This document shows, one piece after another, positions 8,953-17,461 of a stretch of DNA of 40,392 nt. The position numbers were made by a program, and so were the translations under genes. Source of the DNA: Planctomycetota bacterium (GTDB lineage: Bacteria > Planctomycetota > Phycisphaerae > WQYP01). Each line of letters starts with the position of its first letter. Within the stretch, counting starts at the first letter, position 1. The stretch covers positions 1-40,392 of the forward strand of contig JAKAEZ010000020.1 of assembly GCA_021819825.1 (NCBI GenBank). Direction: 5' to 3'. Under the pieces are notes generated by a model. The model did no database searches, had not been told where the DNA came from, and saw only the letters and a list, made by a program, of their open reading frames with translations.

Positions 8953-9570
8953 CTAATGTTTCTGATCAAAGGTGGTATGCGACCTGATGAAAGGCAGTAT
9001 TTCTGTGGATCGCTCGGCGGCGTAAACTCCTGATACGCGCGCGGTGGCATCCCAATGAGGCTTCATTCCGGCTGGCACATGTACTGGTTTTCGGAATAAA
9101 GGTGCCTTAAACCAAAACTTTCGCATACTGGCGTGCTGGATTGGATTGCCCGATGGCACAACTACCCAAGCAGGCCCCAGTTGCCCAGTTCGACCCATTG
9201 AATCAATATCCGGATTCACCGGCACAATTGCAATATCAAAATTCTTCGGGTCTACGGGAATGCAGATTGGGCAATAGGCCGGAAATTTCCGCGGCACCGG
9301 CTGCAAGTTGACCATCGGCGGGTTAATGGGTGCGGACATCTCGGGCGGGCTGGCGACCCAACGAATCGATCCCGGCGGCAAAAACGGCTGCATGGGCCAT
9401 GCTTTAGCGCTGTTGATCGCGTGCGTCACCGTGTCCGGCACGTTTGCCATCGTAATTTTCCCATCGGATAGAACGCGGGTGTTTCTGCCTGACGAAAAGG
9501 GCTGCCCACCCCAGACGATTGACGACAGAAGAATCGCAATTGATGCGGGAACGAAGAAACACTTTTTCAT
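8953..9570 (-). CDS. Secreted protein of unknown function
   Basis: 205 residues, start ATG at 9570 with AGAGG six bases upstream. An N-terminal Sec signal peptide is clear: MKKC, hydrophobic FFVPASIAILLSSIVWG, then GQPF. The mature part is rich in Pro (PPGSIRWVASPPEM, NPPMVNLQPVPRKFPAYCPI) and has one Cys pair in the YCPICIP motif and no recognisable domain. It points left, between the XylR-type regulator and the sulfonate operon, and shares the long upstream region 9571-10305 with that operon. A link to the sulfonate pathway is possible by position only. Confidence 0.55.
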   Translation of the reverse strand: MKKCFFVPASIAILLSSIVWGGQPFSSGRNTRVLSDGKITMANVPDTVTHAINSAKAWPMQPFLPPGSIRWVASPPEMSAPINPPMVNLQPVPRKFPAYCPICIPVDPKNFDIAIVPVNPDIDSMGRTGQLGPAWVVVPSGNPIQHASMRKFWFKAPLFRKPVHVPAGMKPHWDATARVSGVYAAERSTEILPFIRSHTTFDQKH

Positions 9571-9865
9571 AACAGCCTCTCATGGCTAGGCCAACAAAGT
9601 GATCTGCTTATATTATCGCAAGCTGCGGTACCGAAAACAAGTGGGCGATAACCGCGTGAATACTGCCTTTTTGCCAACTTACGAAAATTGATAATGAGTC
9701 CTTCAGACTGCCCGGCGGGATCTGTCGTGAATCCAGAAGCTGATGCGATCAGAATGAATTTCACAGCTACGGCTTTGCCAACCGAAAAATTATAAGGCAC
9801 TATTGTCAGGCACCTGATTCCCCGTCCCATGTCGCAGTTTCGTGATGCCGGCTCCCTGTGCGCAT

Positions 9866-9904
9866 GATAAAAAGTGGTACAGCACTTGATGAAAAGTGGG
9901 ACTT
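9866..9904 (+). promoter_or_regulatory. Direct-repeat regulatory site C
   Basis: GATAAAAAGTGGTAC and GATGAAAAGTGGGAC in the same orientation with a 22-bp period. It matches site B at 34 of 39 positions, and its second half contains the 19-base core shared with site A apart from one variable base. It lies about 400 bases upstream of the sulfonate operon and about 300 bases from the leftward secreted-protein gene, so which one it serves is uncertain. Confidence 0.55.
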
Positions 9905-10134
9905 GTATCAGTTGGCTATTGATGGCAAAGTGTATTGCGACGAACGACTTGCGTGCATCATGCGCGTGGATACGGTAAGAAAGGATGGTTGATTTCGTCG
10001 AGATCAAGGATCAGCCGTGGGCGGACAATGCCGGATGTCATCATCACTGACCGCGATAATTGTATTCCTTGGGTGTGGCCCTTGCGGGAAAGACTGGAAG
10101 GAATTGTAGGGCGGCGGCATGACGAAAATAATCA

Positions 10135-10154
10135 CCGAATTTGATCAAATTCGG
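10135..10154. promoter_or_regulatory. Perfect 20-bp palindrome, candidate operator of the sulfonate operon
   Basis: CCGAATTTGATCAAATTCGG is its own reverse complement over all 20 bases. Its centre is about 35 bases upstream of a possible -10 box, TATAGT (10180-10185), which is where a dimeric activator or repressor would act. I saw no second copy in the window, so it probably belongs to a dedicated regulator of this operon. No such regulator gene is recognisable nearby apart from the XylR-type protein. Confidence 0.5.
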
Positions 10155-10305
10155 CACTTCCTTTTGTGGGAGTTGGAAGTATAGTTACAAAAGAAGTCGT
10201 GAAGTGAGCATGAATGCCATCACGGCCGCGGAATAACAAAAAAGGATTTGGCCTGATCAAGTCCTGATAAGTTTATGATAGGTCAATGAAGTAAGGAGTC
10301 CACAG

Positions 10306-10584
10306 ATGAAAGAGTTTTTGATGCACGACGCTAAAGACGGCGTCGGCGTCGCAGTTGTAGACATCAAGGCCGGACAGGAGGTGCAGGGGGTGGCCCTGCA
10401 TGGCCAAGCCGCGCCGCGGGTAAAAGCCTTGATGGAAATTCCTCTGGGTCACAAAATCGCTCTGCGCGATTTCCAGCCCGGTGACACCATCATTAAATAT
10501 GGCTGTGATATTGGTAAAGTCGTCGCGCCGATTAAAACCGGCGAGCATGTTCATGTTCATAATCTCAAAACCAAGAGGTGGTAA
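10306..10584 (+). CDS. suyA: (2R)-sulfolactate sulfo-lyase small subunit (UxaA-family SAF-domain protein)
   Basis: 92 residues, start supported by AAGGAG eight bases upstream. The whole protein is the SAF domain that forms the N-terminus of altronate dehydratase Uxa[50 protein letters not shown]. As a free subunit of this size next to a ~390-residue partner it matches SuyA. SuyAB removes sulfite from (R)-3-sulfolactate, giving pyruvate, in the cytoplasm. It is the first gene of a packed operon; the next start follows its stop by five bases. Split altronate dehydratases also exist, so the family is certain and the substrate rests on the partner and on the ComC-like, SlcC-like and sulfosugar-type genes downstream. 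Confidence 0.78.
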   Translation: MKEFLMHDAKDGVGVAVVDIKAGQEVQGVALHGQAAPRVKALMEIPLGHKIALRDFQPGDTIIKYGCDIGKVVAPIKTGEHVHVHNLKTKRW

Positions 10585-10589
10585 CAACA

Positions 10590-11753
10590 ATGGGTATTTC
10601 TTCATTCAAAGGTTTTCGCCGTGAAAATGGTCGCGTTGGCATCCGCAATCATGTCGTCATCCTGCCGGTGGATGACATTTCCAATGCGGCATGTGAGGCC
10701 GTGGCCGGTAACATAAAAGGGACGCTGGCCTTGCCACACGCGTATGGGCGGCTGCAGTTTGGCGAGGATCTGGAACTGTTTTTTCGCACGATGATCGGCA
10801 CCGGTGCCAATCCCAATGTGGCGGCCTGCGTGGTGATCGGTATTGAACCAGGCTGGACGCAGCGCATTGTGGATGGAATCGCCAAGACCGGCAAGCCCGT
10901 CACGGGCTTCTCGATTGAACGACACGGCGACATCAAGACGATCGCGGCCGCGTCGATAAAAGCGAAAGAATACGTCCACTGGGCCAGCGAACTTCAGCGT
11001 GAAGACTGCGGAATTGATGAATTATATATTTCAGTGAAATGCGGTGAATCCGATACGACGACGGGTCTTGGTTCTTGTCCGGCGGTGGGGAATGTGATCG
11101 ACAAAACCGTGGCACAGGGGTCTACCGCGTCATTCGGTGAAACCTCTGAGTTAACGGGCGGAGAACATATCGTAAAATCCAAAGCCGCGACACCGCAAAT
11201 TGCTGAAGCTTTTATGAAAGTCTGGAGCAGCTACACCGAAATGATCTTCAAGGAGAAGACCGATGACTTATCGGAATCCCAGCCAACCAAGGGAAACATT
11301 CGGGGCGGGCTGACGACCATTGAAGAAAAGGCCTTGGGAAATATTGAGAAACTCGGCAAAAAAACCAAGTTTGTCGGCGTGCTGAAACCCGCCGAAGCTC
11401 CCAGTGGCAAGGGGTTGTGGTTCATGGACACGTCCTCCGCCGCCGCGGAAGCCATAACGCTATGGGCGGCATCGGGGGCGGTGGTTCATCTGTTCCCCAC
11501 GGGACAGGGAAATGTGATCGGTAATCCGATTGAGCCGGTGATAAAACTCTCGGCCAATCCGGTTACCTGCTCGACGATGAGCGAGCATATTGATCTTGAC
11601 GTATCGGCCATTCTGCGGGGAGAAATGTCAGTGGATCAAGCCGGGGACAAATTACTGGAAATGATGGTGCGCACGTGCAACGGGCGGCTGACGGCCGCCG
11701 AAGTGCTGGGCCACCGGGAATTTGTTCTGACAAAACTTTATCGGAGTGCATAG
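10590..11753 (+). CDS. suyB: (2R)-sulfolactate sulfo-lyase large subunit (UxaA family)
   Basis: 387 residues. The ATG at 10590 is preceded by GAGGTGG at good spacing; an in-frame GTG at 10578 is less likely. It opens with the UxaA-family motif [19 protein letters not shown] and has [20 protein letters not shown] at about 150-169, where UxaA proper has a CGGSD-type motif. The GESDTT form together with [32 protein letters not shown], the [20 protein letters not shown] block and the [13 protein letters not shown] end are features I associate with SuyB rather than altronate dehydratase. The enzyme cleaves the C-S bond of (R)-sulfolactate to pyruvate and sulfite, probably using bound iron. The ComC-like gene starts ten bases after its stop. 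The alternative is a split sugar-acid dehydratase. Confidence 0.8.
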   Translation: MGISSFKGFRRENGRVGIRNHVVILPVDDISNAACEAVAGNIKGTLALPHAYGRLQFGEDLELFFRTMIGTGANPNVAACVVIGIEPGWTQRIVDGIAKTGKPVTGFSIERHGDIKTIAAASIKAKEYVHWASELQREDCGIDELYISVKCGESDTTTGLGSCPAVGNVIDKTVAQGSTASFGETSELTGGEHIVKSKAATPQIAEAFMKVWSSYTEMIFKEKTDDLSESQPTKGNIRGGLTTIEEKALGNIEKLGKKTKFVGVLKPAEAPSGKGLWFMDTSSAAAEAITLWAASGAVVHLFPTGQGNVIGNPIEPVIKLSANPVTCSTMSEHIDLDVSAILRGEMSVDQAGDKLLEMMVRTCNGRLTAAEVLGHREFVLTKLYRSA

Positions 11754-11763
11754 GACAATACAT

Positions 11764-12876
11764 ATGTTGAGTAATCCGATACAAAAAACCGCGGCGTCCC
11801 GTCCGGGGCGTTACGACCCGGACGTGGTGCGAGCGTTGGCAAAGCAACTGGCGGCCGCGGTCGGCGTGCCTGACGCCAATGCCCAGTTATTGGCCGACGC
11901 CTTGGTGGATGCGGATATTCATGGCGTGACCAGTCACGGAATATCGCGGCTAAATATCTATCTCCGTCGCATTCAAAAGGGCTTGATCGATCCCATTGCC
12001 TCTCTGACGCTGGACCGGCATCGTCGGGCGGTACTGGCCGTAAATGCCGGCAATGGGCTGGGACAGGTTCAAACCCTGAAAACCATGGACCTGCTGACGC
12101 CTATGGCCCGGGAAAACGGTGTGGCGGTGGCCACGATCCGCAATTCACAGCACTTTGGCGCGGTGTCCTATTATTGCAATAAGGCTGCGGACCAGAATAT
12201 GATTCTCTTGGCCACAACGAATTGTGAGCCGGCGATGTCTCCGGAGGGCGGATGCCAGGCCTTTTTTGGAACCAATCCGATCGCCGCGTCATTTCCTACC
12301 GGCAAAGGCTTTCATATAAAAATTGATCTGGCGACATCCATCGTAGCGCGGGGAAATATTATTGCCGCCCAGAAGAGCGGTAAGCCCATCCCGCCAGGAT
12401 GGGCCTTGAATGTTGATGGAGAGCCAACGACCGATGCGGGGGCGGCGTTATTGGGAACGGTTCTGACCATGGCGGGGCACAAGGGCTACGCGCTGGCATT
12501 AATGGTGGAAATGCTCTCCGGGGTACTGTCAGGCTCCGCTATCGGCCCCGGCGTGGGGTCGATGTATAAGAACATGGATCGCCAACAGGATGTGGGACAT
12601 TTCCTCTGCCTGATGGATATCTCGGCATTTATGGATGTGGATGCCTTTAAAGGCCGGGTGGATGGCATGATTGACGAAATCAAGTCCTGCCGCAAGCGTC
12701 CCGGCGTCGAAGAAATTCTGATTCCCGGAGAACGTTCGCATCGTCTTGCCGTGCAGAATTTGCGGCATGGCATTTCCATTGACGCCGCGACCCTGAAAGA
12801 ATTGCAACTGCTGTGCGCGGATCTGCACGTTGCGTTCACGCTCGAGAGTTCCGCAGCCTGTGAGGTGCGATCATGA
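11764..12876 (+). CDS. comC: Ldh-family (type 2 malate/lactate) dehydrogenase, probable (R)-sulfolactate dehydrogenase
   Basis: 370 residues; the ATG at 11764 has AGGA eight bases upstream (an in-frame GTG at 11746 would overlap suyB). The Ldh family fold, which is not a Rossmann fold, is shown by DADIHGVTSHGISRLNIYL (His58 region), VNAGNGLGQVQTLKTMD, the ATIRNSQHFGAVSYYC block (His130) and FFGTNPIAASFPTG. The family includes malate, ureidoglycolate and sulfolactate dehydrogenases. ComC interconverts sulfopyruvate and (R)-sulfolactate with NAD(P)H. Directly behind suyAB and overlapping the next, SlcC-like, gene, its likely job is to reduce sulfopyruvate to the (R)-isomer that SuyAB can cleave. 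Family sure; substrate from context. Confidence 0.7.
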   Translation: MLSNPIQKTAASRPGRYDPDVVRALAKQLAAAVGVPDANAQLLADALVDADIHGVTSHGISRLNIYLRRIQKGLIDPIASLTLDRHRRAVLAVNAGNGLGQVQTLKTMDLLTPMARENGVAVATIRNSQHFGAVSYYCNKAADQNMILLATTNCEPAMSPEGGCQAFFGTNPIAASFPTGKGFHIKIDLATSIVARGNIIAAQKSGKPIPPGWALNVDGEPTTDAGAALLGTVLTMAGHKGYALALMVEMLSGVLSGSAIGPGVGSMYKNMDRQQDVGHFLCLMDISAFMDVDAFKGRVDGMIDEIKSCRKRPGVEEILIPGERSHRLAVQNLRHGISIDAATLKELQLLCADLHVAFTLESSAACEVRS

Positions 12877-13859
12877 TGACGGATATTCTGGTTGCGGAAA
12901 ATATCAATGCTCCGGCATTGGAGGAATTAAAAGCCGGATTTACCGTACTGGTTGATCCGAATCTCTGGAAATCAACGGAGAAACTTCTGGCACAAGTCGA
13001 GCATTGCCGGGCGTTGATGGTGCGCAATCAAACGCGCGTTTCAGCCGAAGTGCTCGCGGCCGCCAAACATCTGGAAGTCATAGGGCGGGCCGGAACCGGC
13101 CTGGATAACATTGACGTTCCTGCAGCCAGTGCGGCGGGAGTGGTGGTGGTCAACACCCCGGACCAAAATTCAATGTCGGCCGCGGAATTGACGCTTGCCA
13201 TGATGCTGGCGCTGGCACGAAAGCTCCCCGCGGCGGACCGGAACGTCCGCGGAGGCGGCTGGGATCGGCAAAGCTTTATCGGCACGGAATTGTATGGAAA
13301 AACCATGGGAATCGTCGGTTTGGGCCGAATTGGCGTTCTCGTGGCGTTACGAGCGCGGGCGATGGGAATGCAAATTATCGCGCATGACGCGTATATCAGC
13401 CCTGATTCGGTGGCGGTGACTGAAACGCACGCCCGCCTCATGGAACTCGACGATCTGCTTGGCGAATCCGATTTTGTGTCATGTCATGTGCCCTTGACGG
13501 CTCAAACGGCACACTTATTTAATTATGATCGTTTCAAAAAAATGAAACCGACGGCATTTTTCCTGAATCTCGCGCGGGGAGAGGTGGTCGCGGAGCAGGA
13601 TCTCATCCGGGCGCTGGAAGAGAAACATATTGCCGGCGCGGCTTTGGATGTGCGGGAGCAGGAGCCTCCGGCGGCCGGCAAGCTTTCGGAGCTGGAAAAC
13701 GTGATATTAACTCCCCATATCGCGGCGTTCACCCGCGAGGCACAGGATCGCGTGGTAAAGTCCGTATGCCGGGATGTCGGTCTGGTGCTATCCGGGCACG
13801 CGGCCGGCAACTTTGTTAATTTTTCAAGGCCGCGTCGGCATGAAAACAAAAACCGTTGA
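12873..13859 (+). CDS. slcC: D-isomer-specific 2-hydroxyacid dehydrogenase, probable (S)-sulfolactate dehydrogenase
   Basis: 328 residues, overlapping the end of the comC-like gene (ATGATGA) and preceded by GAGGTG. It has all hallmarks of the phosphoglycerate-dehydrogenase family: GRAGTGLDNID (70-81), the NAD-binding GLGRIG (149-154) with an acidic residue at the end of strand 2 (IIAHDAY), and catalytic Arg235 in LNLARGEVV, Glu264 in REQEPP and His282 in LTPHIAAF. The length is that of short dehydrogenases without the ACT domain of biosynthetic SerA. In sulfolactate-degrading bacteria SlcC of this family oxidises (S)-sulfolactate to sulfopyruvate; paired with ComC it inverts the stereocentre before SuyAB acts. 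The gene pair here reproduces that arrangement. Another hydroxyacid substrate cannot be excluded. Confidence 0.7.
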   Translation: MMTDILVAENINAPALEELKAGFTVLVDPNLWKSTEKLLAQVEHCRALMVRNQTRVSAEVLAAAKHLEVIGRAGTGLDNIDVPAASAAGVVVVNTPDQNSMSAAELTLAMMLALARKLPAADRNVRGGGWDRQSFIGTELYGKTMGIVGLGRIGVLVALRARAMGMQIIAHDAYISPDSVAVTETHARLMELDDLLGESDFVSCHVPLTAQTAHLFNYDRFKKMKPTAFFLNLARGEVVAEQDLIRALEEKHIAGAALDVREQEPPAAGKLSELENVILTPHIAAFTREAQDRVVKSVCRDVGLVLSGHAAGNFVNFSRPRRHENKNR

Positions 13860-13877
13860 AACTGGAAGGAAAATGAT

Positions 13878-14525
13878 ATGAAACTATTCCTGGATACCGC
13901 TGATGTGTCGCAAATCCGTGAAGTACGTAGCTGGGGCATTCTGGATGGTGTAACTACCAATCCGACCCATGTGTCTAAAACCGGACGTCCGGCGGCGGAT
14001 GTCTATCGAGAAATTTGCTCTCTGGTGGATGGGCCGGTAAGTCTGGAAACGCTGAGTCTTAACGCCGACGAAATTGTTGCCGAAGGCCGAAAGCTGGCAA
14101 CCTTTCATAAAAATGTTGTGGTCAAAGTTCCCCTGATGAAAGAGGGTCTCAAGGCGGTGAAGGCGTTGGCTTCCGAGGGAATTAAGACGAACGTCACCGT
14201 CACGTTCTCGCCGTTGCAGGCGATGTTGGCTGCCAAATGCGGTGCCACTTACATTAGCCCGTTCGTCGGCCGGCTTGATGCCGTGGGACATATGGGAATG
14301 GACTTGGTCCGGCAGATCAAGACTATTTACAGTAATTACGGTTTCGAGACGGAGATTATCGTGGCGGCCGTGCGTCATCCGATACATGTATTGGAAGCCG
14401 CGCTTGCGGGTGCTGAGATATGCACGATGAGTTTTGATGTGCTCCAGCAGTTGTACCAGCACCCCCTGACGGATATTGGCATTGAAATGTTTCTCAATGA
14501 CTGGAAAAAGGTGCCGACGTCATGA
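13878..14525 (+). CDS. Small transaldolase (TalC/FSA family), probable 6-deoxy-6-sulfofructose transaldolase
   Basis: 215 residues, the compact single-domain size of the TalC/fructose-6-phosphate aldolase family. Seen are FLDTADV (Asp6), [11 protein letters not shown] (24-34), [12 protein letters not shown] (Glu57), the Schiff-base lysine Lys83 in [32 protein letters not shown], and [20 protein letters not shown]. The start has AAGGA upstream and the stop overlaps the next start (ATGA at 14522). Enzymes of this size act as sulfofructose transaldolase in the sulfo-TAL pathway: the three-carbon glycerone unit of 6-deoxy-6-sulfofructose is moved to glyceraldehyde 3-phosphate, giving fructose 6-phosphate and sulfolactaldehyde. 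That role is inferred from the adjoining sulfolactate genes; by sequence alone an ordinary transaldolase is possible. Confidence 0.75.
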   Translation: MKLFLDTADVSQIREVRSWGILDGVTTNPTHVSKTGRPAADVYREICSLVDGPVSLETLSLNADEIVAEGRKLATFHKNVVVKVPLMKEGLKAVKALASEGIKTNVTVTFSPLQAMLAAKCGATYISPFVGRLDAVGHMGMDLVRQIKTIYSNYGFETEIIVAAVRHPIHVLEAALAGAEICTMSFDVLQQLYQHPLTDIGIEMFLNDWKKVPTS

Positions 14526-15949
14526 CCGCTTTACCGCTTTATCTCAATGGGCAATGGGTGCACACACAGACGAAAATAAATGTCGTGAACCCGGCTCTTG
14601 GCGACACCTTCAACGAGGTATGCACCGTTGATCGTGCCGCTGTGGGAGAGGCCATTACACATGCGCATCGAGCTTTTCAGCAGTGGCGTGAAATACCAGG
14701 TAAGCAGCGCGGTGAATTCCTGGAAAAAGTCGCCGACGAACTCCAGCGGCGCGGCGATGAAATCGCCCGCACCATTACCATGGAGAATGGCAAGCCTCTG
14801 GCGCAAAGCCGCGGTGAGCTTGCCATGTCCGTAGATCACTTGCGCTGGTTTGCCCAGGAGGCCCGCCGCATATACGGCCGAACAATTCCGCATCAGGTTC
14901 CCGGCAAACGGCATCTGGTCATAAAAACGCCGATCGGCGTTGTGGCCGCAATTAGTCCTTGGAATTTTCCTCTCGTACTGGCGCTTCGGAAAGTTGCTCC
15001 CGCGCTGGCCGCCGGCTGCACGGTTATCCTTAAACCCGCCAGTGCCACGCCGCTGTGCGCGCTGGCTTTGGCAGAATGTATGCACGCCGCAAAATTGCCC
15101 GCGGGAGTTTTTCAGTTGGTATTGGGCCGATCCGCGGATATCGCCCAGGAATTTTTAGATAATCCGCTATGCCGCAAGATCACGTTTACCGGATCCACCG
15201 AGGTGGGAAGAACGCTGATCCGAGGCGCGGCGGCGCAAATTAAGCCCTTATCGCTGGAGCTTGGCGGCCATGCGCCGTTATTAATATTTGAAGATGCGGA
15301 TATGGATGCGGCCGTGGAAGGTGCTTTGATTACTAAATTCCGTAACACTGGTCAGTCTTGCATCGCATCTAATCGCATATATGTGCAAAGCTCGGTCTAT
15401 ACCACATTCCTTGAGCAATTCACGAAAAAAGCTCGCGCCTTGAAAGTGGGCGATGGTCTGGAAGAAGACGCGCAGATCGGGCCGCTGATCAATGGGGAGG
15501 CTTTGGCCAAAGCACAGGAACATATTGACGACGCTGTCCGGCGCGGGGCCAGGCTTTTATGCGGCGGTAAACGTCTTGACCGCAAGGGCAGTTTTCTGGA
15601 GCCTACGATATTGGCGGACATCACGGCGGATGCGTTGTGCATGTCCGAGGAGACCTTTGCGCCCGTTGCGCCGGTTTGCCCGTTTCATACCGAAGCCGAG
15701 GCGGTTGCGCTGGCCAATGGATCACCTTATGGTCTTGCAGCCTATGCTTTCACACGGGATCTGGACCGGGCGATGCGCCTGATGGAATCGTTGCAGGCCG
15801 GCACGGTCGGCATTAATGACGCTGTTCCCTCAACCAGCCAGTGTCCGTTTGGCGGCATGAAGGAGAGCGGCTGGGGACGGGAACTGGGAATTGAGGGCTT
15901 GGACGGCTTTATGGAAACGAAACATATTTCGTTAGGAGTGCGTATATGA
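14522..15949 (+). CDS. NAD(P)-dependent aldehyde dehydrogenase, probable sulfolactaldehyde dehydrogenase
   Basis: 475 residues, the usual length for the succinate-semialdehyde dehydrogenase (GabD)-like branch. Catalytic features are complete: ISPWNFP with Asn148, Lys171 in [20 protein letters not shown] (222-230), the general base Glu246 in LELGGHAP, the nucleophile Cys280 in [11 protein letters not shown], and the C-terminal [14 protein letters not shown]. SlaB, the enzyme that oxidises sulfolactaldehyde to (S)-sulfolactate in sulfoglycolysis, belongs to this branch. The gene overlaps the transaldolase by four bases and the isomerase-like gene by four bases, so translation is probably coupled; it would use the aldehyde made by the transaldolase. 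Specificity is from context. Confidence 0.8.
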   Translation: MTALPLYLNGQWVHTQTKINVVNPALGDTFNEVCTVDRAAVGEAITHAHRAFQQWREIPGKQRGEFLEKVADELQRRGDEIARTITMENGKPLAQSRGELAMSVDHLRWFAQEARRIYGRTIPHQVPGKRHLVIKTPIGVVAAISPWNFPLVLALRKVAPALAAGCTVILKPASATPLCALALAECMHAAKLPAGVFQLVLGRSADIAQEFLDNPLCRKITFTGSTEVGRTLIRGAAAQIKPLSLELGGHAPLLIFEDADMDAAVEGALITKFRNTGQSCIASNRIYVQSSVYTTFLEQFTKKARALKVGDGLEEDAQIGPLINGEALAKAQEHIDDAVRRGARLLCGGKRLDRKGSFLEPTILADITADALCMSEETFAPVAPVCPFHTEAEAVALANGSPYGLAAYAFTRDLDRAMRLMESLQAGTVGINDAVPSTSQCPFGGMKESGWGRELGIEGLDGFMETKHISLGVRI

Positions 15950-17352
15950 TCAGTCATCAGATGGCCACACTTCCTGAAAAGAAGGTAGACGGAATGATGC
16001 CCCGGAACCGGCCGGTGTCGGTGGGCATGATTTTTCTGGGACGACGACGCCCTGGATTTGACATGTCGTGGGGCGGGCAGATGGAAAAACGCGTTCGCGC
16101 CGCGCTTGCCGATATGAATATGACCGTATTCGAACCGCCGGAAAAGGCGGTTGATGACCGTTCCTTGCGCGAGGCGGTAGCGGCGTGCCAGGCGCAGGAC
16201 GTGGAAGTGATCGCGCTCTTGCAGACCACCATGGGTGACGGGCGTCTTGCTCCGACCTTGGCTCAGCTCTGGCCTGATCCGCTGGTGCTTTGGGCTACAC
16301 CGGAAAATCCGCAGGGCGATATGATCAGCTCGTGCTCTCTGGTGGGTGTACATTGCTGGGCCTCCGTATTGCGGCAGATGGGCCACACATTTGATCTGGT
16401 CTATGGCGACCCCGCAGCTTCAGGAACCCAGCGACGGTTCCTTGAGGCGGTGCGGATTGCCGCGACGATTCGTCGAATGCGTAAGGTGCGACTGGGAATT
16501 ATTGGCGGACAGGCCCCCGGTTATTTTGCCATGGGTGCCGATCCATTTGTGATGCACCGCGGTCTGGGCGTGCAACTTCAAACATTCAGTCTCATGGAAT
16601 TTGCGGACGTGGTGATGGGGTTTAAGGATGCGGAAGTAGCGGCCGATGTGGCGACGATCAAAGCGACCGGACTGATGCATAAAGACACCAGCGATGATGA
16701 TTTGCCCATGGCTTCGCGACTCTACATGGCCATGCGATGGTATTTGGATCATGAATCTCTTGATGCCATGACTATTCGCGAGTGGCCGGAAATTCCCAAT
16801 AATTTCGGCCAGTGGCCGTACCTGGGAATCGCCCGGCTTACCGACGAAGGTCGCGCCGTGGCCTGCGAGGGTGATGCCGATGGTGCCGTGACCGCCTGGA
16901 TTGGTGAAAGCCTGGGCCTGGGCCGCTGCTATCTCTCCGATTGGCTGGAACATGATGATGATACTATTACGCTATGGCATGGCGGTGCCGCGCCCATGTC
17001 GCTGTGCGCCCCGCCGGGAGAACCTGGCGCTCCGGTAATTGCGCGGCATTTCAATATTAAAAAGCCTGCGGTTATTGAAGCCACGCTGCGCGTTAAAATG
17101 CCAGTGACGGTCATGCGATTCTGGCGCTGCGATGGAAAGTATTTCCTTACCGCGCGTGAAGGCCGGACAATTCAACCGAAACGTCATTTGATGGGTACGA
17201 ATGGCCTGGTGCAATTAATGCGTCAGGATCCGCGGCAATGGTTTGAAGATCTTTGCTACCAGGGTATGCCGCATCATGTGGTCGTTTTTGAAGGGCATCA
17301 CGTGGAAGTATTGAAACGCTTCGCCCAGATCATGAACATTCAGTTTATGTAG
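15946..17352 (+). CDS. L-fucose/L-arabinose isomerase-fold protein, candidate sulfoquinovose isomerase
   Basis: 468 residues; the start at 15946 is supported by AGGAG seven bases upstream and overlaps the aldehyde dehydrogenase stop. The layout is that of the fucose/arabinose isomerase superfamily: an N-terminal alpha/beta domain (VGMIFLGRRRPGFD, EVIALLQTTMGDG, LVLWATPE), a central domain (LGIIGGQAPGYFAMGADP, REWPEIPNNFGQWPYLGIAR with acidic candidates for metal binding, DADGAVTAWIGESLGLG), and a C-terminal domain (GMPHHVVVFEGHHVEVLKRFA). These enzymes interconvert aldoses and ketoses with a divalent metal. In this operon an isomerase is needed to turn sulfoquinovose into sulfofructose for the transaldolase. 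The family is distant enough that the substrate is unproved. Confidence 0.7.
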   Translation: MISHQMATLPEKKVDGMMPRNRPVSVGMIFLGRRRPGFDMSWGGQMEKRVRAALADMNMTVFEPPEKAVDDRSLREAVAACQAQDVEVIALLQTTMGDGRLAPTLAQLWPDPLVLWATPENPQGDMISSCSLVGVHCWASVLRQMGHTFDLVYGDPAASGTQRRFLEAVRIAATIRRMRKVRLGIIGGQAPGYFAMGADPFVMHRGLGVQLQTFSLMEFADVVMGFKDAEVAADVATIKATGLMHKDTSDDDLPMASRLYMAMRWYLDHESLDAMTIREWPEIPNNFGQWPYLGIARLTDEGRAVACEGDADGAVTAWIGESLGLGRCYLSDWLEHDDDTITLWHGGAAPMSLCAPPGEPGAPVIARHFNIKKPAVIEATLRVKMPVTVMRFWRCDGKYFLTAREGRTIQPKRHLMGTNGLVQLMRQDPRQWFEDLCYQGMPHHVVVFEGHHVEVLKRFAQIMNIQFM

Positions 17353-17461
17353 AACCGAGGCGAGATTCGCAAGCGAAGCGCAATGTCCGTGCCATTCAGA
17401 ATAAGTTGTGATTGCTTGGAGGCGTATTGCGCCGGCGATGTACCGCTATTAGGATTTTTCG

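Larger units (their letters stand above)
9571..10305. other. Long regulatory interval before the sulfonate operon
   Basis: 735 bases without a convincing gene; the open frames here have no ribosome binding site or recognisable product. It holds direct-repeat site C (9866-9904), a 20-bp palindrome (10135-10154) and a candidate -10 box, TATAGT (10180-10185). A strong Shine-Dalgarno, AAGGAG, lies just before the ATG at 10306. Confidence 0.6.

Noticed and set aside
9567-10007. 146-codon minus-strand frame in the interval before the sulfonate operon
   Set aside because: No ribosome binding site or recognisable motif, and it runs through direct-repeat site C.
10306-11753. Split altronate dehydratase for hexuronate breakdown
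   Set aside because: Possible by family, and an ExuT-like carrier lies nearby, but no uronate isomerase, altronate oxidoreductase, KDG kinase or KDPG aldolase is present, while the neighbours fit sulfolactate chemistry.
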